Part shown: piece by piece, positions 23,077 to 31,569 of the stretch
Numbering within the stretch: position 1 is the stretch's first letter
Layout: every line of letters begins with the position of its first letter
DNA from: Gemmatimonadota bacterium
GTDB lineage: Bacteria > Gemmatimonadota > Gemmatimonadetes > Palauibacterales > Palauibacteraceae
DNA length: 32,856 bases
Assembly: GCA_029262175.1 (NCBI GenBank)
Contig: JAJCZV010000087.1
Location: 1-32,856, forward strand
Direction of reading: 5' to 3'
Notes under the pieces: generated by a model
Databases searched by the model: none
Told to the model about the DNA's origin: nothing
What the model saw: the letters and a program-made list of their open reading frames with translations, nothing else
Position numbers and translations under genes: made by a program

Positions 23077-23619
23077 GTGACACCGTATCCCGAGGACCAC
23101 GAACCGACCGAGTTCATACCGCTCGTACGACACTATCTGGGCGACCTCATCTATGGGGCGAACGACGGGATCATCACGACCTTTGCCGTCGTGTCGGGCG
23201 TGACCGGCGCAGCACTCGAGTCGCGGGTGATCCTCATCCTCGGCTTCGCCAATCTGCTCGCTGACGGCTTCTCGATGGGGGCCAGCAATTTTCTTGCAAT
23301 CCGCTCCGACGAGGACGCGCGGGCCGCTTCGGGTCGCCCGCCCAACGAGCCCTTTGCGCTACGGCACGGAGGCTGGACTTTCGCCGCCTTTGTCGTTGCG
23401 GGTGTCGTTCCGCTCATCAGCTATGTGTTCATGCCAGGCGATTCCGCCTTCGCGCTTGCGGTGACTCTCACTCTCGCCTGTCTCTTTGCGGTCGGGGCCG
23501 CTCGTTCCCTCGTGACGACACGCAATTGGTTCAAAGCGGGCGCGGAGATGTTGATCGTGGGGGCGACCGCGGCCGCTGTCGCGTATGCCATCGGGGCGCT
23601 GATCGAAGGCCTCACCTAA
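23077..23619 (+). CDS. VIT1/CCC1-family iron/manganese transporter-like protein
   Basis: The 180-residue membrane protein has the family's first-helix motif DLIYGANDGIITTFAVVSG and the second motif GFANLLADGFSMGASNFLA. Two further helical pairs follow after a short cytosolic loop (RSDEDARAASGRPPNEP). The loop between helices 2 and 3 is much shorter than the metal-binding domain of plant VIT1, giving a compact protein. It should move Fe2+ or Mn2+ out of the cytosol. The start is a GTG at 23077 after TAGGAGGA. It probably belongs with the cytochrome and DUF2892 genes upstream, after a 102-base gap. Confidence 0.88.
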   Translation: MTPYPEDHEPTEFIPLVRHYLGDLIYGANDGIITTFAVVSGVTGAALESRVILILGFANLLADGFSMGASNFLAIRSDEDARAASGRPPNEPFALRHGGWTFAAFVVAGVVPLISYVFMPGDSAFALAVTLTLACLFAVGAARSLVTTRNWFKAGAEMLIVGATAAAVAYAIGALIEGLT

Positions 23620-23673
23620 CGAGCGGCTCCTAGTGGATCGCGTCCCGAACCAGCTTGACGACTCGCACGCGGC

Positions 23674-25269
23674 TCAAGCGCCTAGCGCTGCCAGATGTTC
23701 GAGCGCCTGCTCCACTGACCAAGCACCGGTTTGGCTCGTGTCAACGTTGCGGGTGAGTGGCCGGGTAAGATCCGACGCGTCCTCCCAGCGCCTGGCGACA
23801 TCCTCGTACGTCTGGCGGTCCGCATCGGAAGCTCCCGGATCACGAGTCGCGATCCGGTCTAGTACCCGCTGCGCGGGTGCCTCCAAGAGAAGAAAAAGCC
23901 CGGGTACGCGGAGTCGACTCGCGAGCGAGAGAAACTCGCTTCGACGCCCATCCTCTCGGAAGCTGGCGTCAACGATGACGCGTTCGCCTCGGAGCAATCG
24001 CTCTTCAGCATCCTCGAGCAGCGCCGCATAGGTGCGATCATTCCACTCAGGGGTGTAGATCCCCTCGCCGAATTCGGCCGCAGCCGAGGTCTCGGGCGCT
24101 ACCCCGGCCAGCGACTTTCGGGTGCGGTCAGACGAGATGACGTCGAGCGCCGCCTCCTTGCCGAGCGCCGTGGCGAGCGTCGACTTACCCGTGCCGGGCA
24201 GGCCGCCGATCAGGATCAAGCAAGGTCGCAGCCGAGGGGGCTCGAGTGTTCGCAGCGCCAGCAACCAGTGAGCCCGCCCTGACTGGATGGCCTGGTCGCG
24301 CTCCTGCCCTGGGACTTCCTCCTGGAGGGCCCGGAAGCCGGCGACCTTCGCCCGGACCGCGGCTCGGTAGGCCGAGTAGAACGCGAGGAGCGCCCGACCG
24401 TCGACGTCTTCGGCTGCGTCGAAGTACGCGTCCGCAAACACCGCGGCCAGGTCCGCGCGTCCTTGATAGCGCAGATCCATATCGACGAACGCCATGTCGG
24501 CCACCGGATCAGCGAACCGAAAGCGCTCGTTGAACTCGATGCAATCAATAATCACGATGTCGTTCGGCGGGTCGTGATCGGCAAACAGGTAGATATGATC
24601 GAGGTGAAGATCGCCGTGCGTATCGCAGGGGACATCTCTTGAGGCTCGCTTCGAGATCAGTGGCTCCAGTCGTTCGAGCTCGCGTTCGAGAGCTCCTGAG
24701 ATGCGCGCGTGGAGTTCGGCCGTCAGCGTGCGATCGATGTGAGGGATGGCCTGCGTGAGGTTCTCCCGCGCATTCCCGGCGACGGCGCTGAACTCTCCCC
24801 ATGCACTCACCTCGGGTCCACGTTCCGCATCGCGGTGAAACGTCGCCACGCGCCGGCCCAAGACCGCGACGTGATAGGGTCTCAGCGTATCGTCGTCGAC
24901 CCAGCTTGCCATGGTGCGATCATCCGGGAGGCGGCGCATACGCACCGCCCACTCGAGTGGCGGGACGCCAGCCGACAGGGGGTCGAGTGCGACGCGAACT
25001 TGTCCGTCGACGTCTACGATCGGAAACACGCCCAAGTAGACGTCCGGCGCGAGACGCCGATTCAACCGGACCTCTTCCTCGCAGAAGTGTCGTCGTCCCT
25101 CGAGCGTTGTGAAGTCGAGGAACCCGAGATCCACAGGCTTCTTGATCTTGTACACGAACTCGCCCACGAGGAAGACCACTGAAATGTGGGTTTGTATCAC
25201 CGTGATGTCGTCGACGGCATGCTCATAGGCATTCGGATCCGAAAGCGCTTGGATCATCTCGCCGTTCAT
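23674..25269 (-). CDS. Bifunctional APH-like / AAA_33 P-loop kinase (Rv2004c-like)
   Basis: The 531-residue protein has two parts. The N-terminal domain resembles aminoglycoside phosphotransferases: the active-site sequence CDTHGDLHLDHIYL and later IDCIEFNERFRFADPVADMAFVDMDL supply catalytic Asp residues. The C-terminal domain, from about residue 345, has a P-loop GGLPGTGKST and a later DASFREDGRR motif, as in small-molecule or nucleotide kinases. The substrate is unknown; such proteins are not proven resistance enzymes. The same architecture occurs in Rv2004c of the mycobacterial dormancy regulon. The ATG at 25269 overlaps the upstream exported-protein gene by ATGA. The longer frame starting at 25536 lies inside that gene. 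Confidence 0.88.
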   Translation of the reverse strand: MNGEMIQALSDPNAYEHAVDDITVIQTHISVVFLVGEFVYKIKKPVDLGFLDFTTLEGRRHFCEEEVRLNRRLAPDVYLGVFPIVDVDGQVRVALDPLSAGVPPLEWAVRMRRLPDDRTMASWVDDDTLRPYHVAVLGRRVATFHRDAERGPEVSAWGEFSAVAGNARENLTQAIPHIDRTLTAELHARISGALERELERLEPLISKRASRDVPCDTHGDLHLDHIYLFADHDPPNDIVIIDCIEFNERFRFADPVADMAFVDMDLRYQGRADLAAVFADAYFDAAEDVDGRALLAFYSAYRAAVRAKVAGFRALQEEVPGQERDQAIQSGRAHWLLALRTLEPPRLRPCLILIGGLPGTGKSTLATALGKEAALDVISSDRTRKSLAGVAPETSAAAEFGEGIYTPEWNDRTYAALLEDAEERLLRGERVIVDASFREDGRRSEFLSLASRLRVPGLFLLLEAPAQRVLDRIATRDPGASDADRQTYEDVARRWEDASDLTRPLTRNVDTSQTGAWSVEQALEHLAALGA

Positions 25270-26105
25270 GATCCCCTGCGTGGCGGGGTGATCGACGGTT
25301 CGCCCCCGATCGATACGTCCCGAACCGCTCGACCGAAATTCGCTCTGGTGGGGTCGAGGACAGACACCTCGAGCTCGTACTCCCCCTCCGCTTGTGCCTG
25401 CAGCGTTCCAACGAAAAGGCTGGCCTCCCCGCCGTATTGAAGCGCGGTCTCCGCCACTTGCTCCCCGTCGCGCCAAAGTCGAGCGAGAACCTCCAAGCGA
25501 TCCGCGTCCCAAAGGCCTCCTGGCAGGATGGGACAACCGCAGAGCATTCGAACGTCGGCTCGTACGTCGAGCGCAGCGTTTCCCGGACTCGATGGCTGGG
25601 TGTCGATGTCGATGGTGAAGCCATTCAACTCCAGGACGACCCCCTCGCCCACCACGTCCTGACCGGGAAAGACGAGCAAGGTCTTTGAGGACCGCTGTAG
25701 CTGGTCAGGGAATCCGAGGGGTCCTTCGGCCTCGATCTGAAGTCGCGTGGGGCCCTCGAGATCGAGCGATGAGAGAAAGCCGGCTGCACCGGGCGTGTCG
25801 AACGTCTTCGCTCCGCGAGTGCGCGGCCGTTCAACGATGAGTTCGGTGTCACCAGTGCCACCCTCATGGATCCCCTCAACGAGGATCTGCCCGGTGGCTA
25901 GGTTTCGTATCGTTACGCGAGCACCGCCAACGTTCGAGCCGATCAACTTCGCGTCGTGCGAAAGCACTCGCACCAGGATCTGCGTCGTGGTCGACGTTGT
26001 TTCTTGACCGCGGGCGACGGTTGGAAGGTGCGCCGCCAGCGCGATGATCAGCGGCACGATCCGAACGTGCCGCATCGATGTTCCGTAGGACCTTCTTCGT
26101 GACAT
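25266..26105 (-). CDS. Exported protein of unknown function
   Basis: The 279-residue protein has an N-terminal signal sequence (about residues 11-33, RHVRIVPLIIALAAHLPTVARGQE). The mature part is rich in beta-strand patterns: ILVRVLSHDAKLIGSNVGGARVTI, GDTELIVERPRT, and LEVLARLWRDGEQVAETALQYGG near the end, resembling Ig-like or carboxypeptidase-regulatory folds. Two Cys (CGCP, about 189-192) could be a redox or metal pair. No family is recognised. It is translationally coupled to the cytosolic APH/AAA kinase, an unusual partner. The ATG at 26105 follows AAAGGGA; the ATG ten codons later is possible. Confidence 0.75.
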   Translation of the reverse strand: MSRRRSYGTSMRHVRIVPLIIALAAHLPTVARGQETTSTTTQILVRVLSHDAKLIGSNVGGARVTIRNLATGQILVEGIHEGGTGDTELIVERPRTRGAKTFDTPGAAGFLSSLDLEGPTRLQIEAEGPLGFPDQLQRSSKTLLVFPGQDVVGEGVVLELNGFTIDIDTQPSSPGNAALDVRADVRMLCGCPILPGGLWDADRLEVLARLWRDGEQVAETALQYGGEASLFVGTLQAQAEGEYELEVSVLDPTRANFGRAVRDVSIGGEPSITPPRRGS

Positions 26106-26507
26106 GAGTTATCCCTTTTCTTGTTGGCTGCGGCGGATCGCCGATCCGTAAGTGTGCCTCAGGGAAGGATCACGCCTAACGTGACGGCCCAATCCGGAAC
26201 GCTGGGCGCCCGCCGTCAACGACCGCGCAAACGCTGACCCAACGCTTCTTCTTCCCTTGTGTGCCTCGCCAGGAGCCCTGGGTTCCGCGTGTCGGTCGCC
26301 GCTCACACTGCGGCGATCCGGCTCAGTCAGGATCTCGAACCCGGGGCGGTATGTCCCACAACGTACGGGGTCCGCCTCAACCACCGTATCGAAAAGCCCC
26401 GTCTTACCGCGCGATCTACACATCGAGCGTGCTGGGGATCGAGGTACGCTTTGGGCACTAAGAGTCGGTGTCGCGACTTCGTCGTGTTCCGACCGATGGG
26501 AGCCACC
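26106..26507. other. 402-base intergenic region
   Basis: This gap separates the leftward exported-protein gene from the rightward membrane-protein/FtsH genes. A long minus-strand open frame crosses it but lacks any protein-like features. One leftward sigma-54-like element is noted separately. A weaker rightward one (GG at 26436-26437, GC at 26448-26449) is too degenerate to call. Confidence 0.4.
26227..26241 (-). promoter_or_regulatory. Possible sigma-54 promoter for exported protein/kinase operon
   Basis: On the minus strand TGGGTCAGCGTTTGC has TGG at -24 and a consensus TTGC at -12 with exact GG-N10-GC spacing. The start would fall near 26215, about 110 bases before the gene at 26105. Confidence 0.3.
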
Positions 26508-27011
26508 ATGAAGGGATCCACCATGAAGGAGCAAAGGCCCTACACGTTTTTCGAAGCGGTCTTGGCCGGTCTGCTCGGCTACGCGACGGTGGTTGTCGTT
26601 GTGGCCGTGATCGATATCGCCCTGGGTCGACCTCTTTTTTACACGCCGGCCGCACTGGGCCGCGTGTTGGTGGCCGACCCGGCCCCCCCCGGTACCATCG
26701 ATGCGGGGGCCGTCCTGGCCTACAACGGGATGCATCTCCTCGCGTTCCTGAGCATCGGTCTGCTCGTCACCGCTGTCGCACGCTTCGTCGAGTTTCACCC
26801 CGTGTTCTGGTTTATCGCGTACTTCATCATCGTCTCGGCCTTCTTCGCCTCGGAGATGACGTTCACGGTGATTGACCCGGAGGAGCAGGCGCTGTCGTGG
26901 TGGTCGGTTCTCTTGGCTACGGCCGCAGCGGCTTGGGCGATGGGCACGTTCATCAATCGTAGACACCCGCGCATTTGGCAGCAGATCGAAGCGGCCAAGG
27001 GCGGCAAATAG
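26508..27011 (+). CDS. Four-helix membrane protein, paralogue A
   Basis: The 167-residue protein has about four hydrophobic helices and the segments FFEAVLAGLLGY, GRPLFYTPAALGRVL, AYNGMHLLAFLSIG and RRHPRIWQQIE. The same landmarks occur in the protein at 31045-31569, so the two are paralogues. I do not recognise a named family. A conserved N-G-x-H-L-L motif in the second helix is notable because His in a membrane helix often binds haem or metal. The ATG at 26508 follows GGGAG with five-base spacing; ATGs at 26496 and 26523 are alternatives. It ends two bases before ftsH. Confidence 0.78.
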   Translation: MKGSTMKEQRPYTFFEAVLAGLLGYATVVVVVAVIDIALGRPLFYTPAALGRVLVADPAPPGTIDAGAVLAYNGMHLLAFLSIGLLVTAVARFVEFHPVFWFIAYFIIVSAFFASEMTFTVIDPEEQALSWWSVLLATAAAAWAMGTFINRRHPRIWQQIEAAKGGK

Positions 27012-27013
27012 CC

Positions 27014-28972
27014 ATGTCGAGTGAAGCGGAGGGGAAGAACGGTCAGACGTCTGGGCGGCCGCCACTGAGGCTCCTGCTGTCCTGGCTCCTGATTCTTCTG
27101 CTGCCGCTTCTTCTGTTTACGTCCCAGGTCAGACAGAGTGACCCCGCGGAGGTCGCGTACAGTGTGTTTCGCGACCAAGTCGCGGTTGGAAACGTGTTGC
27201 GGGTGGAGGTTCAGGGCGGAGTCATCGTCGGGGAACTCGAGTCCGCCATCACCGTTCTGTCCGCCTCCGACCCGACGGTCTCGGCCGAGACGCGAGACTT
27301 CAAGACCTTCGTTCCGTCGTTCGGCGACGACGGACTATTGGAGGAGTTGCGTCGAACCGGCGTGGAGATCCGAACGCTAGCGGAACCGGGGGAGTCGGGC
27401 TGGCTCACCGTCCTGCTCAGCTTTCTTCCGCTCCTTCTCCTGATCGCCATCGGAATCATGATCGCGCGACGAATGCAGCAGAACCAAGGCGGCCTCTTCT
27501 CCTTCGGGCGCAGCCGAGCGCAGCTGTACAGTCGCACCGCGGAGTCGCTGACCTTTGCCGATGTCGCCGGTGCCGAGGCCGCGAAGGACGAGCTTCGCGA
27601 ACTCATCGACTTTCTAAAGACGCCCGATCGCTTTCATGCGCTGGGCGGCAAGGTGCCCAAGGGTGTCCTGCTGGTCGGTCCGCCCGGCACGGGCAAGACG
27701 TTGATGGCTCGGGCCGTCGCGGGCGAGGCGAACGTCCCGTTCTTCAGCATCACCGGCTCGGACTTCATGGAGATGCTTGTGGGTGTCGGCGCAGCGCGCG
27801 TACGTGACCTCTTCAAAGAAGCAAAGGCCGCCGCGCCGAGCATCGTCTTTATCGACGAGCTCGACTCGATCGGGCGTACCCGCGGCGCCGGAATCGGCGG
27901 CGGACACGATGAGCGCGAGCAAACCCTCAACCAGCTGCTCTCCGAACTGGATGGTTTTGAGCCAAGCGAGAGCGTGATCGTGATGGCTGCGACCAATCGG
28001 CCCGACATTCTCGACTCCGCGCTCACTCGGGCGGGGCGGTTCGACCGACACGTGGTGATCGATCTACCGACCGCAGCTGATCGACTCGCGATCCTCGAGG
28101 TTCACGCACGAGAAAAGCCGCTGGCACCCGATGCGGATCTACAGCGGCTCGCGCGCGGCACCCCCGGTCTGAGCGGCGCGGACCTCGAAAACATCCTCAA
28201 CGAAGCCGCGTTGAGTGCCGCACGAGCGGGCCAGACCACGATCGGTCCTGCCGACCTAGAGAGCGCGAGCGACCGTGTCCTACTCGGCTTGGCGCGGAAG
28301 GGACTGGCGCTCTCCGACGAGGAACGAGAACTCCTGGCGTCGCACGAGGCCGGACATGCTGTCGTGGCCGCCGTACTGCCGTCGGCGGATCCGGTACACA
28401 AAGTGACCATCATCCCGCGGGGTCGTTCGATGGGGGCGACCCAACAGTTTCAAGAACGCGAGCGATACTTGTATCGCCGCGAGGAACTCTTGGATCGTAT
28501 CGCCGTCATGCTCGGTGGGCGCGCCGCGGAGCAGCTCGTGTTCGACACTCGCACGACCGGCGCGGAGGATGATCTGAAGCGAGCCACGCAGCTCGCGCGT
28601 CACATGGTGCTCCGATGGGGAATGAGCGATGCGCTCGGACCGATGGCGACGGGCCGAAACGAGGCGATTTTTCTCGGCGAGGAAATGGCTCGACGCCGCG
28701 AATTCTCAGAGGAGACGGCCCGCCAAATCGATAACGAAGTCGGTTTGATCTTGGAGTCGGCGGAGCTGCTCGCCCGCGACACTTTGGCCACGCATCGCCC
28801 ACAGCTCGACGCGATTGCCGCGCGTCTGTTGGAACGCGAAGAGATCGCCGGCGACGAAGTGCTCGCCCTCATGGGGCAGGGGTCCCGTCCGCGCTCAGAC
28901 GCCCAGGCACGAGCATCGGCGTCGAGCCGCCCCGACCGATCTGACGCCGCGCGAGAGCCGGTGTCCACGTGA
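27014..28972 (+). CDS. ftsH: ATP-dependent zinc metalloprotease FtsH
   Basis: The 652-residue protein has an N-terminal membrane helix (about 19-37), a periplasmic segment, a second helix (about 133-151), then the AAA+ domain and a C-terminal protease domain. Walker A GPPGTGKT is at 222-229, followed by the second-region-of-homology segment with [20 protein letters not shown]. The zinc site HEAGH is at 444-448, with the third ligand Asp in AEDDLKRAT. It degrades damaged or short-lived membrane and regulatory proteins. Sitting in this stress island rather than a housekeeping locus, it may be a second, condition-specific copy. The ATG at 27014 starts two bases after the membrane-protein gene. 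Confidence 0.95.
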   Translation: MSSEAEGKNGQTSGRPPLRLLLSWLLILLLPLLLFTSQVRQSDPAEVAYSVFRDQVAVGNVLRVEVQGGVIVGELESAITVLSASDPTVSAETRDFKTFVPSFGDDGLLEELRRTGVEIRTLAEPGESGWLTVLLSFLPLLLLIAIGIMIARRMQQNQGGLFSFGRSRAQLYSRTAESLTFADVAGAEAAKDELRELIDFLKTPDRFHALGGKVPKGVLLVGPPGTGKTLMARAVAGEANVPFFSITGSDFMEMLVGVGAARVRDLFKEAKAAAPSIVFIDELDSIGRTRGAGIGGGHDEREQTLNQLLSELDGFEPSESVIVMAATNRPDILDSALTRAGRFDRHVVIDLPTAADRLAILEVHAREKPLAPDADLQRLARGTPGLSGADLENILNEAALSAARAGQTTIGPADLESASDRVLLGLARKGLALSDEERELLASHEAGHAVVAAVLPSADPVHKVTIIPRGRSMGATQQFQERERYLYRREELLDRIAVMLGGRAAEQLVFDTRTTGAEDDLKRATQLARHMVLRWGMSDALGPMATGRNEAIFLGEEMARRREFSEETARQIDNEVGLILESAELLARDTLATHRPQLDAIAARLLEREEIAGDEVLALMGQGSRPRSDAQARASASSRPDRSDAAREPVST

Positions 28973-29358
28973 CGGTCAACGTCGGCGCCGACCCCATCAA
29001 GTCGGTCAGAGCGATCTCCACCGGCTCGGGCGAGGTGCATCCAGAGCACATCTTCGGAACCCGGAAGCCGGCGCTTTGGTGGATCTTCACTTCGCGGCGA
29101 TGGATCCCGATCCCCATCAACGTCTTCGTCATCGAGCACACTCGGGGTCTCGTTCTCTTTGACGCGGGGATGGATCGTGCTGTCGCTTCGGAGCCGAACT
29201 ACTTCGGAGACAGAATGACCGCGCTTTTCATGCGCCTCATCGGAGACTTGGCGTACAGCGTGTCCGCCATGGAACGCGGTCAGATTCCGGGTACGGGTGA
29301 CAAGCAGAAGCTGCGGGCCGGAGGCGACGGCTCCCTTTTCACGAGCCTCCTGACGTGA
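28969..29358 (+). pseudogene. Truncated metallo-beta-lactamase-fold (lactonase-like) protein
   Basis: The 129-codon frame starts with GTG overlapping the ftsH stop (GTGA). Residues about 45-70 (IPINVFVIEHTRGLVLFDAGMDR) match the first strands of AHL-lactonase-like MBL enzymes. The frame then ends at 29358 before any HxHxDH metal motif. The last ~20 residues (GTGDKQKLRAGGDG...) do not look like the family, so a deletion has probably joined the N-terminus to unrelated sequence before the next gene. It cannot be an active MBL hydrolase. It could still be translated as a remnant. Confidence 0.6.
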
Positions 29359-29374
29359 CGAAAGAAGAGGCGTC

Positions 29375-29953
29375 GTGAGCGCCCCGTTACAGGCCTCAGC
29401 ACTGCGGCTCGTGCTTGGCATCAACGCGGCGATGTTCGTGGCGGAGTTTGCGGCCGGCTGGATGGCGGAGTCCGCGGGGTTAATCGCGGATTCCTTCGAC
29501 ATGCTGGCCGATGCGATCGTGTATGGCCTGTCGCTCGCCGCAGTCTCTCGTACTGAAGGCGGCCAAGCCAATACCGCGACCGCCTCCGGGTTGTTTCAGC
29601 TCGCCTTGGGAGGCGGCGCGTTGGCGGAAGTTGTGCGGCGGCTGGTCGTCGGCAGTGCCCCTGAACCGACCTATATGATCATGGTGGCCAGCGTCGCGCT
29701 CGTCGCCAACGCCGTCTGCCTGCGAGTCATCGCGAAGCACCGTGACGAAGGCGTTCACATGCGGGCGAGCTGGATCTTTTCGCAAAACGATGTGCTTGCC
29801 AACATGGCCGTAATCGCAGGGGGCATCTTGGTCGCCACAACGAGATCCGCCGCGTGGGACTTGGTAGTTGGAGCCGGAATCGGCGTGCTCGTTCTGTCGG
29901 GCGGCTATCGGATTCTGCGGGCCGCTTCGGAGGCCCGCAGAGCGGCGGCCTAG
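29375..29953 (+). CDS. Cation diffusion facilitator-like membrane protein (membrane part only)
   Basis: The 192-residue protein has about six helices in the CDF order. The metal-site motif ADSFDMLADAIVY is in helix 2 and SQNDVLANMAVIAGG in helix 5. The C-terminal cytosolic domain of typical CDF proteins (about 80 residues) is missing; the protein ends RAASEARRAAA right after helix 6. Such short forms exist and may still export Zn2+, Fe2+ or similar ions. The GTG start at 29375 follows AAGAAGAGG. It lies 16 bases after the truncated MBL frame and 21 bases before the channel gene. Confidence 0.85.
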   Translation: MSAPLQASALRLVLGINAAMFVAEFAAGWMAESAGLIADSFDMLADAIVYGLSLAAVSRTEGGQANTATASGLFQLALGGGALAEVVRRLVVGSAPEPTYMIMVASVALVANAVCLRVIAKHRDEGVHMRASWIFSQNDVLANMAVIAGGILVATTRSAAWDLVVGAGIGVLVLSGGYRILRAASEARRAAA

Positions 29954-29974
29954 ACCAACCGTAGGGAGGCATTA

Positions 29975-30823
29975 TTGGACAACTCCAGCGACGCATACGC
30001 GCCCGCGGACATCGCGCAACGGGTTCTCGAGGTTGGCGTGGTCAAGGGGAGAATGTCCGGCCCGGACCTCTTGGGTCTCTCCGTGCTCGCGGGGGCATTC
30101 ATCGCGCTCGGAGCCGCGTTTGCCACGCTGGCCATGACCGACAGTGGGCTTGGATTCGGCGCGACCCGGGTGCTCGGGGGCGTTGCATTCTCCCTCGGTC
30201 TGATTCTGGTTGTCGTTGCCGGAGCGGAGCTCTTTACGGGGAACAACCTCATCGCGATGGCGTGGGCGAGCCGGGCCATCTCCACGCGGCTGCTCATACG
30301 CAACTGGCTACTGGTCTACCTCGGTAACTTCGTCGGTGCGGTCGGGACCGCGCTCCTCGTCTTTTGGACGCGCACCTGGACCGCAGCCGAGGGCGCGGTG
30401 GGTCTGAGTGCGGTGAGAATCGCGGCCGCGAAGTGTGACCTAGGGTTTGCGGAGGCGTTCGCGCGCGGGGTCCTCTGCAATGCGCTTGTATGCCTTGCCG
30501 TGTGGCTCTGCCAGTCGGGCCGAAGCACCACGGACAAGATCCTTGCGATCATCTGGCCGATCGCTGCATTCGTCGCGCTCGGTTTCGAACACAGCGTCGC
30601 CAACATGTATTTTATTCCATTTGGGATGCTGCTACAGTCCCAGCCCGAAGTCCTCGCGGCTACGGCCAGCGGTTCCACGGTCGGTAACAACCTCGGCGTG
30701 AGCGGCTTTCTGTCCAACATGATTCCGGTAACGCTCGGCAACATCGTGGGTGGGACGATTCTCGTCGCAGGCGTCTACTGGTTCGTCTATCTCAGAGGCC
30801 CAAAGGACGGCCCGTTTGACTGA
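29975..30823 (+). CDS. Formate/nitrite transporter family channel (FocA/NirC-like)
   Basis: The 282-residue membrane protein carries FNT landmarks: AGAELFTGNNL in helix 2, the pore His in GFEHSVANMYFIPFGM, and NMIPVTLGNIVGG near the end. These pentameric channels move formate, nitrite, lactate or hydrosulfide. Which ion is carried cannot be read from sequence. The start is a TTG at 29975, chosen because GTAGGGAGG lies five bases ahead and the protein begins with the usual acidic MDNSSDAYAP segment. Release of a fermentation acid or uptake of nitrite would fit a low-oxygen programme. Confidence 0.92.
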   Translation: MDNSSDAYAPADIAQRVLEVGVVKGRMSGPDLLGLSVLAGAFIALGAAFATLAMTDSGLGFGATRVLGGVAFSLGLILVVVAGAELFTGNNLIAMAWASRAISTRLLIRNWLLVYLGNFVGAVGTALLVFWTRTWTAAEGAVGLSAVRIAAAKCDLGFAEAFARGVLCNALVCLAVWLCQSGRSTTDKILAIIWPIAAFVALGFEHSVANMYFIPFGMLLQSQPEVLAATASGSTVGNNLGVSGFLSNMIPVTLGNIVGGTILVAGVYWFVYLRGPKDGPFD

Positions 30824-31044
30824 CCCCCCCCGCGCCCTGCAACTCTGTGTGAGGGTGGTCGAGCTGCCGGACGTGAAGTCCCGGTACTTTCCCTCGACAA
30901 GCGTGACGCCGCGCAGGGGTTGCGGTGAGGAGGATGGAACCTGGGAGAACAACTCGAAGAAAGGCGGTAGTGGCATGGGTGACAAGCGTTCCGGTGGAGG
31001 CGCGACGGCAAGCGCTCTGTTCGGCGGTGTTAGAGGTGGCTAGC

Positions 31045-31569
31045 GTGGAAAGATCGCGGTTCCTCTTCGAGGGTTTGATCGCCGGCGTGATTGGCTATGT
31101 CGGGGTCGTGGTGTGTGTCGGGATTCTGGATGTAGTGGGCGGTCGGGCTCTTTTTCAAACCCCATCGCTCCTCGGGCAGATCCTGATCGGCGGGTTCGGT
31201 GACCCCACTCCGGGGTCCGTATCGGCGGGCCCCGTCTTCGCGTTCAATGGACTCCACCTTCTGATGTTCTTGGCGGTCGGCGCCGCGGTCACGTGGCTCG
31301 TCTTCCAGGTCGAGCTCCAGCCGGTACTTTGGTATGGGGCGTTCTTTGCAGTCATGGCCGCGGTCCTATCGAGTTTCGCGATTCTCTCCCTCGTGGGCGA
31401 GCCCAACGCGGATCTGTTGCCCCGGAGCGAGTTTCTTCTCGCGAACGGGGTGGCCGCTGCGGCCATCGGTTTCTATTTGCATAGGGCCCACCCGCGGTTG
31501 CTCGCGAAGATCCAGGAGCACGGCGACCCAGAGTACGATAGCCTTGAACGTCCGTCAGACCTCGAGTAA
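31045..31569 (+). CDS. Four-helix membrane protein, paralogue B
   Basis: The 174-residue protein shares FLFEGLIAGVIGY, GRALFQTPSLLGQIL, AFNGLHLLMFLAVG and RAHPRLLAKIQE with the protein at 26508-27011, and has the same four-helix layout. It differs by an acidic C-terminal tail (EYDSLERPSDLE). The GTG at 31045 follows GAGGTGG by five to seven bases and gives a length similar to the paralogue; the long upstream frame adds no homologous sequence. Its stop lies inside the end of the convergent PEP synthase gene (15-base overlap). Function unknown. Confidence 0.75.
   Translation: MERSRFLFEGLIAGVIGYVGVVVCVGILDVVGGRALFQTPSLLGQILIGGFGDPTPGSVSAGPVFAFNGLHLLMFLAVGAAVTWLVFQVELQPVLWYGAFFAVMAAVLSSFAILSLVGEPNADLLPRSEFLLANGVAAAAIGFYLHRAHPRLLAKIQEHGDPEYDSLERPSDLE

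Noticed and set aside
26109..27065. 318-codon minus-strand open frame
   Set aside because: It lies opposite the membrane-protein gene at 26508-27011, is rich in Arg, Gly and His without domain motifs, and is explained by codon bias on the other strand.
30975..31043. Possible 22-residue Gly-rich peptide gene just before the second paralogue
   Set aside because: The ribosome site is weak and there is no family or maturation gene nearby; it may be chance or a leader peptide, not supportable.
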